Notes under the pieces: generated by a model | The model's database searches: none | The model's input: only the letters and a program-made list of their open reading frames with translations | What the model was told of the DNA's origin: nothing | Part shown: piece after piece, positions 1 to 8,948 of the stretch | How positions within the stretch are numbered: position 1 is the first letter of the stretch | Layout of the letters: every line of letters starts with the position of its first letter | Assembly (NCBI GenBank): GCA_039636795.1 | Contig: CP143430.1 | Location: 1,984,001-2,048,000, forward strand | Source: Micrococcaceae bacterium Sec5.1 | GTDB lineage: Bacteria > Actinomycetota > Actinomycetes > Actinomycetales > Micrococcaceae | Length of the DNA: 64,000 nucleotides | Direction: 5' to 3' | Made by a program: the position numbers and the translations under genes

Positions 1-35
1 CCAATGAAGGGCGGATCTGAGAATGCGAGGAAATC

Positions 36-1979
36 ATGAGCAAGCAATACGCTCCCTTAGCCGCAGACATAGTGCGGCTCGTTGGCGGCAAAGCCAACAT
101 TACCGAGGCCTACCACTGCCAGACCCGGCTTCGTTTCGCCCTAAAGGATGAATCCGCCGTCGCGCTGGACGAGCTGAACGCCACTGAAGGCATCGTAAAA
201 ACCCTCTCCAAGGGAGGGGTCTTCCAAGTGGTGGTCGGCATGCACGTCAAGGAAGTGTTCAACGAAGTGGAGCGCGAGCTCGGCGATTTGTCTGTCAACG
301 CCAAGGACGACGGCGGCGCGGCCAAGGTCAAGCGCAATAACGTGGGCAGCGCGGTGATCGAGTTCGTCTCCAGTGTCTTCCAGCCCCTCATCCCAGCATT
401 GTCTGGAGCTGGTATGGTCAAGGCGCTCCTTGCCCTGCTCGTAGTGCTGAATCTCGTGTCCCGGGAATCTCAGACTTACGCTTTGGTCAACCTTTTCGCA
501 GATGCAGTGTTCTACTTCCTCCCCGTGCTGCTGGCTTTTAGTGCGGCTCAGAAGTTGAAGATCAGCCCGATCCTGGCAGCCGCGGTCGCTGCCATGATGC
601 TGCACCCCAACTGGGTCGCCCTGGTGACGAAGAAGGACCCGGTCACCTTCTTCGACATCTTGCCGTTCCCCTTGGTCAACTACTCGGGCGCGGTCATTCC
701 GATCATCTTGGTCGTGTTCGCCCAGTACTACGTGGAGCGTGGTCTGACCCGGGTGGTTCCGAAGTCCGTGAACCTGGTGTTCGTGCCGATGCTGACCTTC
801 CTCATCATGGGTACCCTGGCCCTCGGTGTGCTCGGACCCATTGGCAGCATTCTGAGCGGCTACCTTGGTTCCTTCTTCACATTCCTGAGCACCAACGCAG
901 CCTGGGCCCCGGCCCTGCTGGTCGGTGCGACACTTCCGGTCATGGTCATGTTCGGCCTGCACAACGGCATCGCCCCGCTCGGTGTCGTCCAGCTCGCCCA
1001 GACGGGCAAGGAAAGCATCTTCGGCCCCGGTGCCCTGGTCTCCAACATCGCCATGGGCGCAGCGTCCCTGGTGGTCGCTTTCCGAACCAAGGACAAGAAG
1101 ACGCGTCAGATTGCCACCGCAGGCGGCATCACAGGCCTGATGGGCATCACGGAACCGATTCTCTATGGCATCGCCCTCCCCAAGCGTTACCCGCTCATCG
1201 CGGCCATGATCGGCGGTGGCGCGGGCGGCTTGTACGCGGGCTTGACCCAGACGCACCGCTTTGCCACCGGCTCCTCCGGCCTGCCCGCCGTTCTGCTCTA
1301 CATCGGTGACAACACGCTGGTGAACATGATCAACATCATCATCGCCCTGGTCATCTCCGCCGTCGTCTCCGCCGTGCTGACCTTTGTGCTCTCGTTCAAG
1401 TTCGAAAAGCCCGCCGTCGAAACGGCCTCGGCAGCGGACGACGATGCGGCCCCGTCCGTCCGTCGCCCTGCTGCCAAGGAGACCGCCGCCGTCGCCGGTG
1501 GCACAGCAACTCTGGTGCGGACCGAAACCATTGAATTGGCAGCGCCCTGCGCCGGCACCGTTGTTCCGTTGGCCGACGTCGGCGATCCGGTCTTCGCCTC
1601 CGGAGCCATGGGTCCGGGCGTCGCCGTGGAACCGTCCGAGAGCGTCATCGTCTCCCCGGTGAGCGGAACGGTAGCCGTGGCCATGAAGACCGGCCACGCC
1701 TTCGGCATCAAGACCGACGACGGCGTAGAGGTACTGGTGCACGTGGGCATCGACACGGTGACCATGAAGGGTGAGGGTTTCCACGGCGCGCTGGAACGCG
1801 GGACACGCGTGGAGGCAGGGCAGCCGCTCGTCACGGCCGACCTGGACGCCATTCGCGCCGCCGGCCATCCGGCCACCGTACTGGTGGTCGTGACCAACGG
1901 ACCCAAGGACGCACCGGTGGAGCAGCTTGAAGGCGGCTCCGTGGTGGCAGGCGCGGCGATCGCCGTCGTCGGACGCTGA
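36..1979 (+). CDS. bglF: Beta-glucoside PTS transporter, fused subunits IIBCA
   Basis: This 647-residue protein should import and phosphorylate beta-glucosides using phosphoryl groups from HPr. The order is IIB (about 1-90, with the phospho-cysteine at C28 in the YHCQTRLRF context), IIC (about 105-455, about ten hydrophobic membrane segments including the GITEPILYG motif), then IIA (about 490-640, with the active histidine near H569 in VLVHVGIDT). The length fits the BglF family. A GAGG-containing ribosome site lies just before the ATG. It is followed 27 bases later by a GH1 gene and then a BglG-type regulator, so the three form a sugar-uptake module. Exact sugar (cellobiose, arbutin, salicin) is not determined. 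Confidence 0.93.
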   Translation: MSKQYAPLAADIVRLVGGKANITEAYHCQTRLRFALKDESAVALDELNATEGIVKTLSKGGVFQVVVGMHVKEVFNEVERELGDLSVNAKDDGGAAKVKRNNVGSAVIEFVSSVFQPLIPALSGAGMVKALLALLVVLNLVSRESQTYALVNLFADAVFYFLPVLLAFSAAQKLKISPILAAAVAAMMLHPNWVALVTKKDPVTFFDILPFPLVNYSGAVIPIILVVFAQYYVERGLTRVVPKSVNLVFVPMLTFLIMGTLALGVLGPIGSILSGYLGSFFTFLSTNAAWAPALLVGATLPVMVMFGLHNGIAPLGVVQLAQTGKESIFGPGALVSNIAMGAASLVVAFRTKDKKTRQIATAGGITGLMGITEPILYGIALPKRYPLIAAMIGGGAGGLYAGLTQTHRFATGSSGLPAVLLYIGDNTLVNMINIIIALVISAVVSAVLTFVLSFKFEKPAVETASAADDDAAPSVRRPAAKETAAVAGGTATLVRTETIELAAPCAGTVVPLADVGDPVFASGAMGPGVAVEPSESVIVSPVSGTVAVAMKTGHAFGIKTDDGVEVLVHVGIDTVTMKGEGFHGALERGTRVEAGQPLVTADLDAIRAAGHPATVLVVVTNGPKDAPVEQLEGGSVVAGAAIAVVGR

Positions 1980-2006
1980 CCAGGAAGCCACGAAAGGAAC
2001 CGCAGA

Positions 2007-3425
2007 ATGCAGCACGAGCAGCTCACCCCGTTCCCCGAGGACTTCCTCTGGGGAGCCTCCACCTCCGCATATCAGGTGGAGGGCGGCTGGGACGCCGACG
2101 GCAAAGGCCCGTCGGTGATCGACATCCACATGCACCGGCCGGACGGCGTCACGGACTTCACCGTGGCGGCCGGCCACTACCACCGCTACGCCGAGGACGT
2201 GGAGTTGTTCTCGGAGATGGGTCTGAACGCCTACCGCTTCTCCATCGCATGGACCCGGATCGTCCCGGACGGCGACGGCGCGGTGAACCCGGCCGGCGTA
2301 GCGCATTATCATCGGGTGATTGACGAGCTCCTGGCCAAGGGCATCGAGCCTGTCGTGACCATGTACCACTTCGACCTCCCCGCGGCGCTGGACGCCAAGG
2401 GCGGCTGGTCGGAGCGGGCCACCATCGACGCCTTCGAGCGTTACGCCCGGGTACTTTTTCAGGAGTACGGCTCCAAGGTGAAGTACTGGCTCACCATCAA
2501 CGAGCAGAACATGATGATCCTGCACGGTCGCGCCATCGGGACCACCGGACGCAGTGGCCAGGTGGGAGGAAAGGAGCTTTATCAGCAGAACCACCACATG
2601 TTCCTGGCGCAGGCGCGGGTCATGGTGCTTTGCCATGAGCTGCTGCCAGAGGCGAAGATCGGGCCGGCCCCGAACATCGTGTCCGTCTACCCGGCCACCT
2701 GCGCGCCGGAGGATATCATCGCGGCGGATGACTGGGATGCCATTCGCAACCTGCTCTACGTGGACCTGTCCGTCCGGGGCAGGTACCACAATCTGGCGTG
2801 GGCCTACCTCTGTGCCAAGGGCTGGGAGCCGGAGATCCTGGATGGCGATCTTGAGCTGCTGGCTGCGGCCAAGCCGGATTTCCTCGCGTTCAACTACTAC
2901 TCGACTCAGACGGTCGGTGCGTCCCGTGGGGACTCCTCGGACATCCAAGTGCGGGGTGGGGACCAGCAGATCGTGCGGGGCGAGGTGGGCCTCTATCGTG
3001 CGGTAAAGAATGAGCATCTGCCCGTCAATGCCTTCGGCTGGGAGATCGACCCGGTGGGGTTCCGCACCACTATGCGCCGCCTCTGGGACCGCTATCAGCT
3101 GCCGCTCATCATCACCGAGAACGGGCTGGGTGCCTTTGACGAGCTGGTGGACGGCAGGGTGCGGGACGATTACAGGATCGAGTTCCTGCGCCTGCACCTG
3201 GAGCAGATCCGGCTGGCCATCAGCGACGGCGTGGACGTGTTCGGCTACTGCCCGTGGACGGCGATCGACTTGGTGTCCACGCATCAGGGCATCTCCAAGC
3301 GGTACGGCTTTATCTATGTGGACCGCACGGAGGATGATCTGAAGGATCTGGCGCGCGTGCGGAAAGACAGCTTCTTCTGGTACCAGGGCATCATCGCTTC
3401 CGGTGGCGAGTCGCTCTCCGCCTGA
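2007..3425 (+). CDS. Glycoside hydrolase family 1, probable 6-phospho-beta-glucosidase
   Basis: The 472-residue GH1 enzyme probably cleaves the phosphorylated beta-glucosides delivered by the adjacent PTS protein. The catalytic acid/base is E166 in TINEQN and the nucleophile is E371 in ITENG. The segment ISKRYGFIYVDR near the C-terminus matches the S-K-Y phosphate-binding motif of 6-phospho-beta-glucosidases, which supports a phospho-substrate over a free glucoside. The N-terminus FLWGASTSAYQVEG is the usual GH1 signature. A GAAAGGAA ribosome site lies ahead of the ATG. The gene lies in one operon with the upstream PTS gene. Confidence 0.92.
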   Translation: MQHEQLTPFPEDFLWGASTSAYQVEGGWDADGKGPSVIDIHMHRPDGVTDFTVAAGHYHRYAEDVELFSEMGLNAYRFSIAWTRIVPDGDGAVNPAGVAHYHRVIDELLAKGIEPVVTMYHFDLPAALDAKGGWSERATIDAFERYARVLFQEYGSKVKYWLTINEQNMMILHGRAIGTTGRSGQVGGKELYQQNHHMFLAQARVMVLCHELLPEAKIGPAPNIVSVYPATCAPEDIIAADDWDAIRNLLYVDLSVRGRYHNLAWAYLCAKGWEPEILDGDLELLAAAKPDFLAFNYYSTQTVGASRGDSSDIQVRGGDQQIVRGEVGLYRAVKNEHLPVNAFGWEIDPVGFRTTMRRLWDRYQLPLIITENGLGAFDELVDGRVRDDYRIEFLRLHLEQIRLAISDGVDVFGYCPWTAIDLVSTHQGISKRYGFIYVDRTEDDLKDLARVRKDSFFWYQGIIASGGESLSA

Positions 3426-3429
3426 GGCT

Positions 3430-3495
3430 CCGGCGGGATCCCGCCGGGCTGTGGTGCGGGGCAGAATCCGCCCCGCACCACCACCATGATTTTTT
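3430..3495 (+). terminator. Two intercistronic hairpins between the GH1 gene and the antiterminator gene
   Basis: A perfect 18-base palindrome occupies 3430-3447. A second hairpin has 12-bp arms at 3451-3462 and 3470-3481, followed after eight bases by six T residues (3490-3495). The T run is further from the stem than usual, so this may be an attenuator rather than a full terminator. Because the next gene encodes a BglG-type RNA-binding antiterminator, readthrough here could set its level. That regulatory role is inference. Confidence 0.6.
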
Positions 3496-3515
3496 GACGG
3501 AAGGAACGGTGAGAC

Positions 3516-4364
3516 GTGCAAGTCAAGCGCGTGCTCAACAACAACGCGGTGCTGGCGGTCGATGTCGACGGCAAGGACCTCGTGGTGATCGGCCGCGGCC
3601 TCGGGCACGGCCGCAGGCCAGGTGACCAGATCTCCCGCGAGGTGGCGGATCAGGTCTTCGTTGCGGCGGAGAACGCCAATCTGGAACGGCTCGCCCGCTT
3701 CCTGGATGACATCCCTCTGGACTGTCTGAATGCAGCCGGCGAGGTCGCGGAGCTGGCGCAGAAGCGGCTCGACCTGCGGGTCAGCCAAGCCCTGGTGGTG
3801 CCGCTCGCGGATCACCTCAGCTTCGCCGTCGAACGGCTGCAAGAGGGGATCCCCGCCCAGTTCCCGCTGGTCTGGGAGGTCTCCCAGCTTTACCCGAAGG
3901 AGCTGGCCACGGGACGCGAGGCGTTGGGCCTGGTGGAGGCGTCGCTGGGGGTGAGGCTGCATGACGACGAGGCGGTGGCCCTGGCCATGCACTTCGTGAA
4001 CGCTCAGTTCGCCACGCCCGGCATGGAGAAGGCCATGCAGATGACTGGTGTCATCGCGCAGGCATTCGCGCTGGTGGATAAGACTTTCGGCTTCACCGTG
4101 GACCAGCAGTCCATGAACGCGGCACGCTTCGTCACGCATTTGAGATACCTGTTCAGCCGAGTCGCCTCGGGCAAACAGATCTCCGAGAAGTCCTCCGTGC
4201 TGGTGGACGCGATCATTCAGAGCCACCCGGAGGCCGTCGTGTGCTCCGCCAAGATCCAGTACCTCCTGGAAATGGGACTGGACACCAGCCTCACCCGGGA
4301 CGAGGTGGCATACCTGGCCTTGCACGTCGCACGCCTGGTAGCGGACGTGAGTGAATACCGCTAG
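3516..4364 (+). CDS. licT: BglG/LicT-family transcription antiterminator
   Basis: The 282-residue protein has the three-part BglG layout: an RNA-binding CAT domain (about 1-55, starting MQVKRVLNNNAVLAVD), PRD1 (about 65-170) and PRD2 (about 175-280). The PTS-phosphorylated histidines are visible in DHLSFAVER and ALAMHFVNAQF (PRD1) and FVTHLRYLF and AYLALHVAR (PRD2). The family binds a hairpin (RAT) in leader RNA and stops a terminator forming when substrate is present. The GTG start is preceded by GGAAGGAA. The likely RNA target, the leader of the PTS gene, lies left of the window, so it cannot be checked here. Confidence 0.92.
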   Translation: MQVKRVLNNNAVLAVDVDGKDLVVIGRGLGHGRRPGDQISREVADQVFVAAENANLERLARFLDDIPLDCLNAAGEVAELAQKRLDLRVSQALVVPLADHLSFAVERLQEGIPAQFPLVWEVSQLYPKELATGREALGLVEASLGVRLHDDEAVALAMHFVNAQFATPGMEKAMQMTGVIAQAFALVDKTFGFTVDQQSMNAARFVTHLRYLFSRVASGKQISEKSSVLVDAIIQSHPEAVVCSAKIQYLLEMGLDTSLTRDEVAYLALHVARLVADVSEYR

Positions 4365-4504
4365 AGCCCGGATGCGCCGTTCCCCTGAGCCGGGGCTGTT
4401 TGCGTTCCCGGGACGCGTATTCGTTCCCCACGCACGGCGCGAAAATGTTGGCCCCGGGCACGCGCTAAAGTTAACAAGCACGTCATTCACCCTAAGGAGG
4501 GCCG

Positions 4505-6478
4505 TTGGGACTCTTGGAAACCATCAAGGATCCACAGGACCTGGCCAAGCTGTCCGGCCAAGAGCTGGAACAGCTGGCCGGCGAGATCAGGGACTTCCTG
4601 ATTACCAACGTAGCCGCTACCGGTGGACACCTGGGTCCCAACCTCGGCGTCGTCGAGCTCACGCTTGCCGTACACCGCATCTTCGAGTCTCCCCGGGACA
4701 GCGTTGTCTTTGATACCGGGCACCAGTCCTATGTCCACAAGCTCCTCACGGGCAGGCAGGACTTCAGTACTCTGCGCCAGCAGGGCGGCCTCTCGGGTTA
4801 CCCGGACCGCGCCGAGTCCGAGCACGACATCGTCGAAAGCTCCCACGCTTCCTCGTCCTTGTCCTGGGCGGACGGCATTTCCCGCGCCCGGCAGTTGACC
4901 GGCGAAGGCGACCGGTTCGTCGTCGCGGTTGTAGGTGACGGTGCCCTTACTGGTGGCATGACCTGGGAAGCCATCAATAATATTGCCGCTGATAAGCGGC
5001 GCCGCGTGGTGATTGTGGTCAACGACAACGGCCGCTCCTATGCACCGACTGTGGGCGGTTTTGCCGACTACCTGGCATCGCTGCGCCCCACCATCGACAC
5101 TTTGCGGACCACACCGGCTTATGAGCGGATGCTTGACTGGTGGAAGAAGAAGCTCCAGGACGGCGGTCCGGTAGGCCAGTTCACCTACAAGAGCCTGCAC
5201 GCCATGAAAAAGGGCATCAAGGACTGGTGGGCGCCCCAGGGAATGTTTGAAGACCTGGGCATGAAGTACATCGGTCCGGTGGACGGACACAACCTCCAAG
5301 CCATGGAGCACGCTCTCAGCACGGCCAAAGCCTACGGTGGCCCGGTGATCGTGCATGCCATGACGGAAAAGGGCCACGGATATGCTCCCGCCCTTGCCAA
5401 CGAGGCCGATCAGTTCCACGCTGTGGGAATCATTGATCCAGAGACAGGTGAGCCGACCGAAAGGCCCGGCGCCAGATCCTGGACCTCGGTCTTCGCCGAG
5501 GAAATCGCCGACATCGCTGATGAGCGTCCTGACGTTGTCGGCATCACCGGGGCAATGCTGATACCCGTTGGTCTGCACAAGTTTGCGGAGCGCCATCCTG
5601 AACGCGTTATCGACGTCGGTATCGCCGAACAGCATGCGCTCACGTCTGCTGCCGGGATGGCCTTCGGTGGCCTGCACCCGGTGGTGGCGGTTTATGCAAC
5701 CTTCCTGAACCGTGCTTTCGATCAGCTCCTGATGGATGTAGCACTTCACAAGGCAGGGGTCACCATTGTCCTGGACCGTGCAGGCGTTACAGGACCGGAC
5801 GGTCCCAGCCACCACGGCATGTGGGACATGGCGATGGTCCAGATTGTCCCAGGACTCCATTTAGCCGCTCCGCGCGACGCCACCCGGCTCAGGGAAGAAC
5901 TGCGCGAGGCGGTCGCCATCAATGACGCCCCCACCGTGGTGCGGTTCTCCAAGGGCAGCGTCGGCTCTGAAGTGGAGGCCATTGAGCGGCTCCACGACGG
6001 CGTGGATATCCTGGCACGCCGTCCCGAGGGTTCCACCGAAAACGACGTCCTCATCATCAGTGTTGGCGCGATGTCCGAGCTCGCCCTGGATGTCGCCGGC
6101 CGTCTTGGCGCCCAGGGAATCAGCTCAACGGTGGTCGATCCCCGCTGGCTTCTGCCTGTGCGCAGATCAATCATCGCCCTTGCCGCCCGGCACCGCCTGG
6201 TCATCTGTATCGAAGACGGCGTCCGCGCCGGCGGCGTGGGTTCACGCATCCGCCAGGAAATGCGCGCAGCAGGCGTTGATACAGCTTTGAACGAGGGCGG
6301 CTTGCCTGTTGAGTTCCTGGTGCACGGATCCAGGAGCCAGGTCCTGGAGCGCGTCGGGCTTACGGCCCAGAAAATAGCCCACGACATCGTAGCGCAGGTC
6401 CTGGGGACAAAGGTCCCCTTTGCGCGGCCCCTGCCAGGTCAGGAACACCCCACCACCGGCAGTCTGCCCAAGCTGTGA
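4505..6478 (+). CDS. dxs: 1-deoxy-D-xylulose-5-phosphate synthase
   Basis: The 657-residue enzyme condenses pyruvate with glyceraldehyde 3-phosphate in the first step of the MEP isoprenoid pathway. The thiamine diphosphate motif [16 protein letters not shown] is near 155, [12 protein letters not shown] is near 75, and the transketolase pyrimidine-binding and C-terminal domains follow. I choose the TTG start at 4505 because AAGGAGG (4494-4500) sits at ideal spacing and the product starts [16 protein letters not shown], as in other actinobacterial Dxs. The stop overlaps the next gene by four bases (GTGA). Confidence 0.97.
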   Translation: MGLLETIKDPQDLAKLSGQELEQLAGEIRDFLITNVAATGGHLGPNLGVVELTLAVHRIFESPRDSVVFDTGHQSYVHKLLTGRQDFSTLRQQGGLSGYPDRAESEHDIVESSHASSSLSWADGISRARQLTGEGDRFVVAVVGDGALTGGMTWEAINNIAADKRRRVVIVVNDNGRSYAPTVGGFADYLASLRPTIDTLRTTPAYERMLDWWKKKLQDGGPVGQFTYKSLHAMKKGIKDWWAPQGMFEDLGMKYIGPVDGHNLQAMEHALSTAKAYGGPVIVHAMTEKGHGYAPALANEADQFHAVGIIDPETGEPTERPGARSWTSVFAEEIADIADERPDVVGITGAMLIPVGLHKFAERHPERVIDVGIAEQHALTSAAGMAFGGLHPVVAVYATFLNRAFDQLLMDVALHKAGVTIVLDRAGVTGPDGPSHHGMWDMAMVQIVPGLHLAAPRDATRLREELREAVAINDAPTVVRFSKGSVGSEVEAIERLHDGVDILARRPEGSTENDVLIISVGAMSELALDVAGRLGAQGISSTVVDPRWLLPVRRSIIALAARHRLVICIEDGVRAGGVGSRIRQEMRAAGVDTALNEGGLPVEFLVHGSRSQVLERVGLTAQKIAHDIVAQVLGTKVPFARPLPGQEHPTTGSLPKL

Positions 6479-7044
6479 GTCCCGATCGCGAACCGGGCTC
6501 CCTGCAGCCCGGCGACCTCGTGGTGGCGAGAAACAGGAAGTGGAACGGCAAGGCGCACTGGGTTGTACCCGGCCGCTACTTGGGTGAGGACATCCACGGC
6601 TGGTGGATTTTCCAAGGCGCGGGGGAGTTCTGTTCTCGTCCCGGTGCTGCCTTCTACACAGCCTCGGATGCAGTCCTGCTGGTACCGCGGACCGGCGAAT
6701 TCGTGGCCACTTTCTATGACGACACCTACCCGGGTGACTTCCGGATCTACGTAGACCTGGCAACCGGTCATGGATGGAACACCATCAGGCCAGGCGTTAC
6801 CGAGTTCCACATGATCGATATGGACCTGGACGTCATCCGATCCACCCTTCACGGTGTGTTCGTCGATGACGAGGATGAGTTTGAGGACCACAGGGCAGGC
6901 ATGGGATATCCCGCAGAAATCGTGGAAACCATGCGTGCGGAGTGCGCAGCCCTTCGTGAGGGAGTGGAGGCCATGAAGGCTCCATTCGACGTCGAGGGCA
7001 CCAGCAACACCAGTGCAGAGTGGTTCAGGAAAGGACGAACATGA
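6475..7044 (+). CDS. DUF402-domain protein
   Basis: This 189-residue soluble protein resembles the DUF402 family, a small barrel fold often fused to or found with nucleotide-phosphate hydrolases. The central part (about 70-150, with [16 protein letters not shown] and [11 protein letters not shown]) carries the typical conserved acidic residues. It starts with GTG inside the dxs stop (GTGA overlap) and itself overlaps the next gene by four bases (ATGA), so translation is probably coupled. Substrate is unknown. Confidence 0.75.
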   Translation: MSPDREPGSLQPGDLVVARNRKWNGKAHWVVPGRYLGEDIHGWWIFQGAGEFCSRPGAAFYTASDAVLLVPRTGEFVATFYDDTYPGDFRIYVDLATGHGWNTIRPGVTEFHMIDMDLDVIRSTLHGVFVDDEDEFEDHRAGMGYPAEIVETMRAECAALREGVEAMKAPFDVEGTSNTSAEWFRKGRT

Positions 7045-7601
7045 GCGGCATTATCCGCGCATACAAACGCGACGACGAGGGAGTACTTCACTTCCGTGAA
7101 GCCTGGTACGACGACGACGACCACCAGTTCGTGATCAATCACGGCGTTGTGGGCCACCAAAGCAAGACCGATGAAACAGACGTTGACGACGACACTTCGG
7201 TAGACGGTTTGATGGCGGCTTTCGCTGCCCAGTGTGAAGAGGATGGATACGCCGAGATCCCGGAGTCCGAGCAGTTCTGGGTGGTTGCACAGTTTGCGCT
7301 GAAGACCAAGGACGGCACTGAACGTGACCGTCACTTTGAGCGCAAGGCAAAGGCCGCGCTCACGGGCGAACTGGCTTGGCGAGGACTGGGAATCGTGGAC
7401 CGCACGGAGATCGGAAACTCGCGTCTGAACGTTTTTTGCCTGTGCCCGGATGTCAACAAGGCCGTCAATGCCATCAAGATCTGCGTTCGCAATGAGGACC
7501 TGGATTTCACCAAGCTCTCCATCGCAGCGGCTCCGCACAGCGACCCCACCGCATTCCGCGTGAAGCACTCGCCCAAGCAAGGTGTGGGCTTTACCCTCTA
7601 A
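7041..7601 (+). CDS. Conserved hypothetical protein, acidic
   Basis: The 186-residue product is not recognised. The ATG at 7041 is chosen because it follows AGGAAAGGA and overlaps the preceding stop as ATGA. The protein is acidic (runs such as YDDDDHQF and DVDDDT), has no signal peptide or membrane segment, and has a mixed alpha/beta composition. Its position directly behind dxs and the DUF402 gene suggests co-transcription, but gives no function. Confidence 0.7.
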   Translation: MSGIIRAYKRDDEGVLHFREAWYDDDDHQFVINHGVVGHQSKTDETDVDDDTSVDGLMAAFAAQCEEDGYAEIPESEQFWVVAQFALKTKDGTERDRHFERKAKAALTGELAWRGLGIVDRTEIGNSRLNVFCLCPDVNKAVNAIKICVRNEDLDFTKLSIAAAPHSDPTAFRVKHSPKQGVGFTL

Positions 7602-7633
7602 GTAGGACCTAACGCACTCAGGAGGGATGTTCC

Positions 7634-7852
7634 ATGTCGTCCAAGAGCAATTGGCCCGGACATACGCCGCTACCCAAGGGCCTTGCGGCGCCGGCAAAAC
7701 GCGCCCTGGCCCACGAAGGCATCGAAACTTTGGAACAGCTGGCTGAGTTTGGCGAACAGAAGGCCTCCAAGCTCCACGGCATGGGGCCGGTAGCCATTGC
7801 CCAGCTCGAGGAAGCAATGGAGGAATCCGGCATCACTTTCGGCTCGCGCTAA
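7634..7852 (+). CDS. Small helix-hairpin-helix protein
   Basis: This 72-residue protein contains one helix-hairpin-helix-like unit: GIETLEQLAEFGEQKASKLHGMGPVAI, resembling the C-terminal domain of the RNA polymerase alpha subunit or other DNA-binding HhH domains. An AGGAGG-like ribosome site (7620-7625) precedes the ATG. Binding to nucleic acid is inferred from fold only. It is the last gene of the dxs block. Confidence 0.75.
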   Translation: MSSKSNWPGHTPLPKGLAAPAKRALAHEGIETLEQLAEFGEQKASKLHGMGPVAIAQLEEAMEESGITFGSR

Positions 7853-7894
7853 CATCGGCCATAGTCCCCGGAAGAGCGTTATAGGCTGGGTTCC

Positions 7895-8872
7895 ATGACT
7901 GAATATCGACGCCTTGGCCACTCCGGACTGACCGTCTCAGCTGTAGGGCTGGGTTGTAACAACCTGGGACGCGCCAACACTCCCACGGAGTCGCAGGAAG
8001 GCACGGATGCCGTTGTCCGCGCCGCGATCGATGCCGGGGTGACGTTCTTCGACGTCGCAGATGTTTACGGCCGGGAGCCTGGCCTCAGCGAGGCCATGCT
8101 GGGCAAAGCGCTGAAGGGACATCGCGACGACGTCGTCATCGGTACCAAGTTCGGCATGGATATGCACGGGGCCAATGGCAACGACTTTGGTGCGCGCGGT
8201 TCGCGGCGCTACATCCTCAAGGCGGTTGAAGCCTCGCTGCGCAGGCTGGGTACGGAGTGGATCGACCTCTACCAGTTCCACACCCCGGACCCACAGACGC
8301 CCATTGAGGAAACCCTTGCAGCGTTGGATGTCCTGGTCACCAGCGGCAAGGTCCGCTACATCGGTCACTCGAACTTCGCTGGGTGGCAGATCGCCGAAGC
8401 CGAGTACGTTGGGCGGCAGTCTGGAGGGGTTCGCTTCATTTCAACCCAGAACCACTACAATCTGCTGGACCGCCGGGCCGAGCTCGAGGTCATTCCGGCA
8501 GCCAGCGCCTTCTCGCTTGGTGTGCTTCCGTATTTCCCCCTGGCCAATGGCCTGCTCACAGGCAAGTACTCCGCCGGCCATGCCCCCGAGGGTTCCCGCC
8601 TGAGCCATACACGGACCAATCTGGTGCATGATGCCGATTGGCAGCAGCTGGGCCGCTTTGGTCAGTTCGCCAAGGAACGGGGCATCACCGAACTCCAGCT
8701 GGCATTCTCGTGGTTGGCAGCCCAACCCGGCGTCAGCAGTGTCATCGCTGGAGCGACGCGTCCGGAGCAGATTCGTGAGAACGCGGAAGCAGTGTGCTGG
8801 GTCCCTAGCCAGGAGGAGCGCGAGGAACTGGACGAGATCTTCCCGCGTGCTCCCAAGGTGGCACTCTTCTAG
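7895..8872 (+). CDS. Aldo/keto reductase
   Basis: This 325-residue NADPH-dependent oxidoreductase has the AKR TIM-barrel pattern. The catalytic tetrad can be placed at the D/Y of FFDVADVYGREPGLSE (near 50-60), the K of VVIGTKFGM (near 87) and the H of YQFHTPDP (near 128). The C-terminal IAGATRPEQIRENAEA is the cofactor phosphate-binding segment. It is most like the YajO/general stress 69 group. Substrate is not determined. It converges with the fatty-acid oxidation operon across a shared hairpin. Confidence 0.9.
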   Translation: MTEYRRLGHSGLTVSAVGLGCNNLGRANTPTESQEGTDAVVRAAIDAGVTFFDVADVYGREPGLSEAMLGKALKGHRDDVVIGTKFGMDMHGANGNDFGARGSRRYILKAVEASLRRLGTEWIDLYQFHTPDPQTPIEETLAALDVLVTSGKVRYIGHSNFAGWQIAEAEYVGRQSGGVRFISTQNHYNLLDRRAELEVIPAASAFSLGVLPYFPLANGLLTGKYSAGHAPEGSRLSHTRTNLVHDADWQQLGRFGQFAKERGITELQLAFSWLAAQPGVSSVIAGATRPEQIRENAEAVCWVPSQEEREELDEIFPRAPKVALF

Positions 8873-8898
8873 ACACAAAAGGCTTGGAAACGCAGGAA

Positions 8899-8940
8899 GG
8901 GCAGTGGCGCGGGCTTTCGCTCTTACCACTGCCCTCTTTC
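8899..8940. terminator. Terminator hairpin between convergent genes
   Basis: Nine-base arms at 8899-8907 and 8926-8934 pair perfectly, followed on the plus strand by a T-rich run (TCTTTCTT). The site lies between the convergent aldo/keto reductase and fadB-like genes, so it probably ends the plus-strand transcript and perhaps the minus one. Confidence 0.75.
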
Positions 8941-8948
8941 TTGCCGCT

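Noticed and set aside
141..4490. A very long minus-strand open frame of 1449 residues antisense to the PTS, GH1 and antiterminator genes
   Set aside because: It lies entirely opposite three well-recognised genes. High third-position GC leaves few antisense stop codons, so such frames arise by chance. It shows no known domain and is rich in histidine, arginine and glycine, as expected of antisense shadow frames.
4487..5860. A minus-strand frame of 457 residues opposite dxs
   Set aside because: Antisense to a clear dxs gene with no domain or ribosome site; same cause as above.
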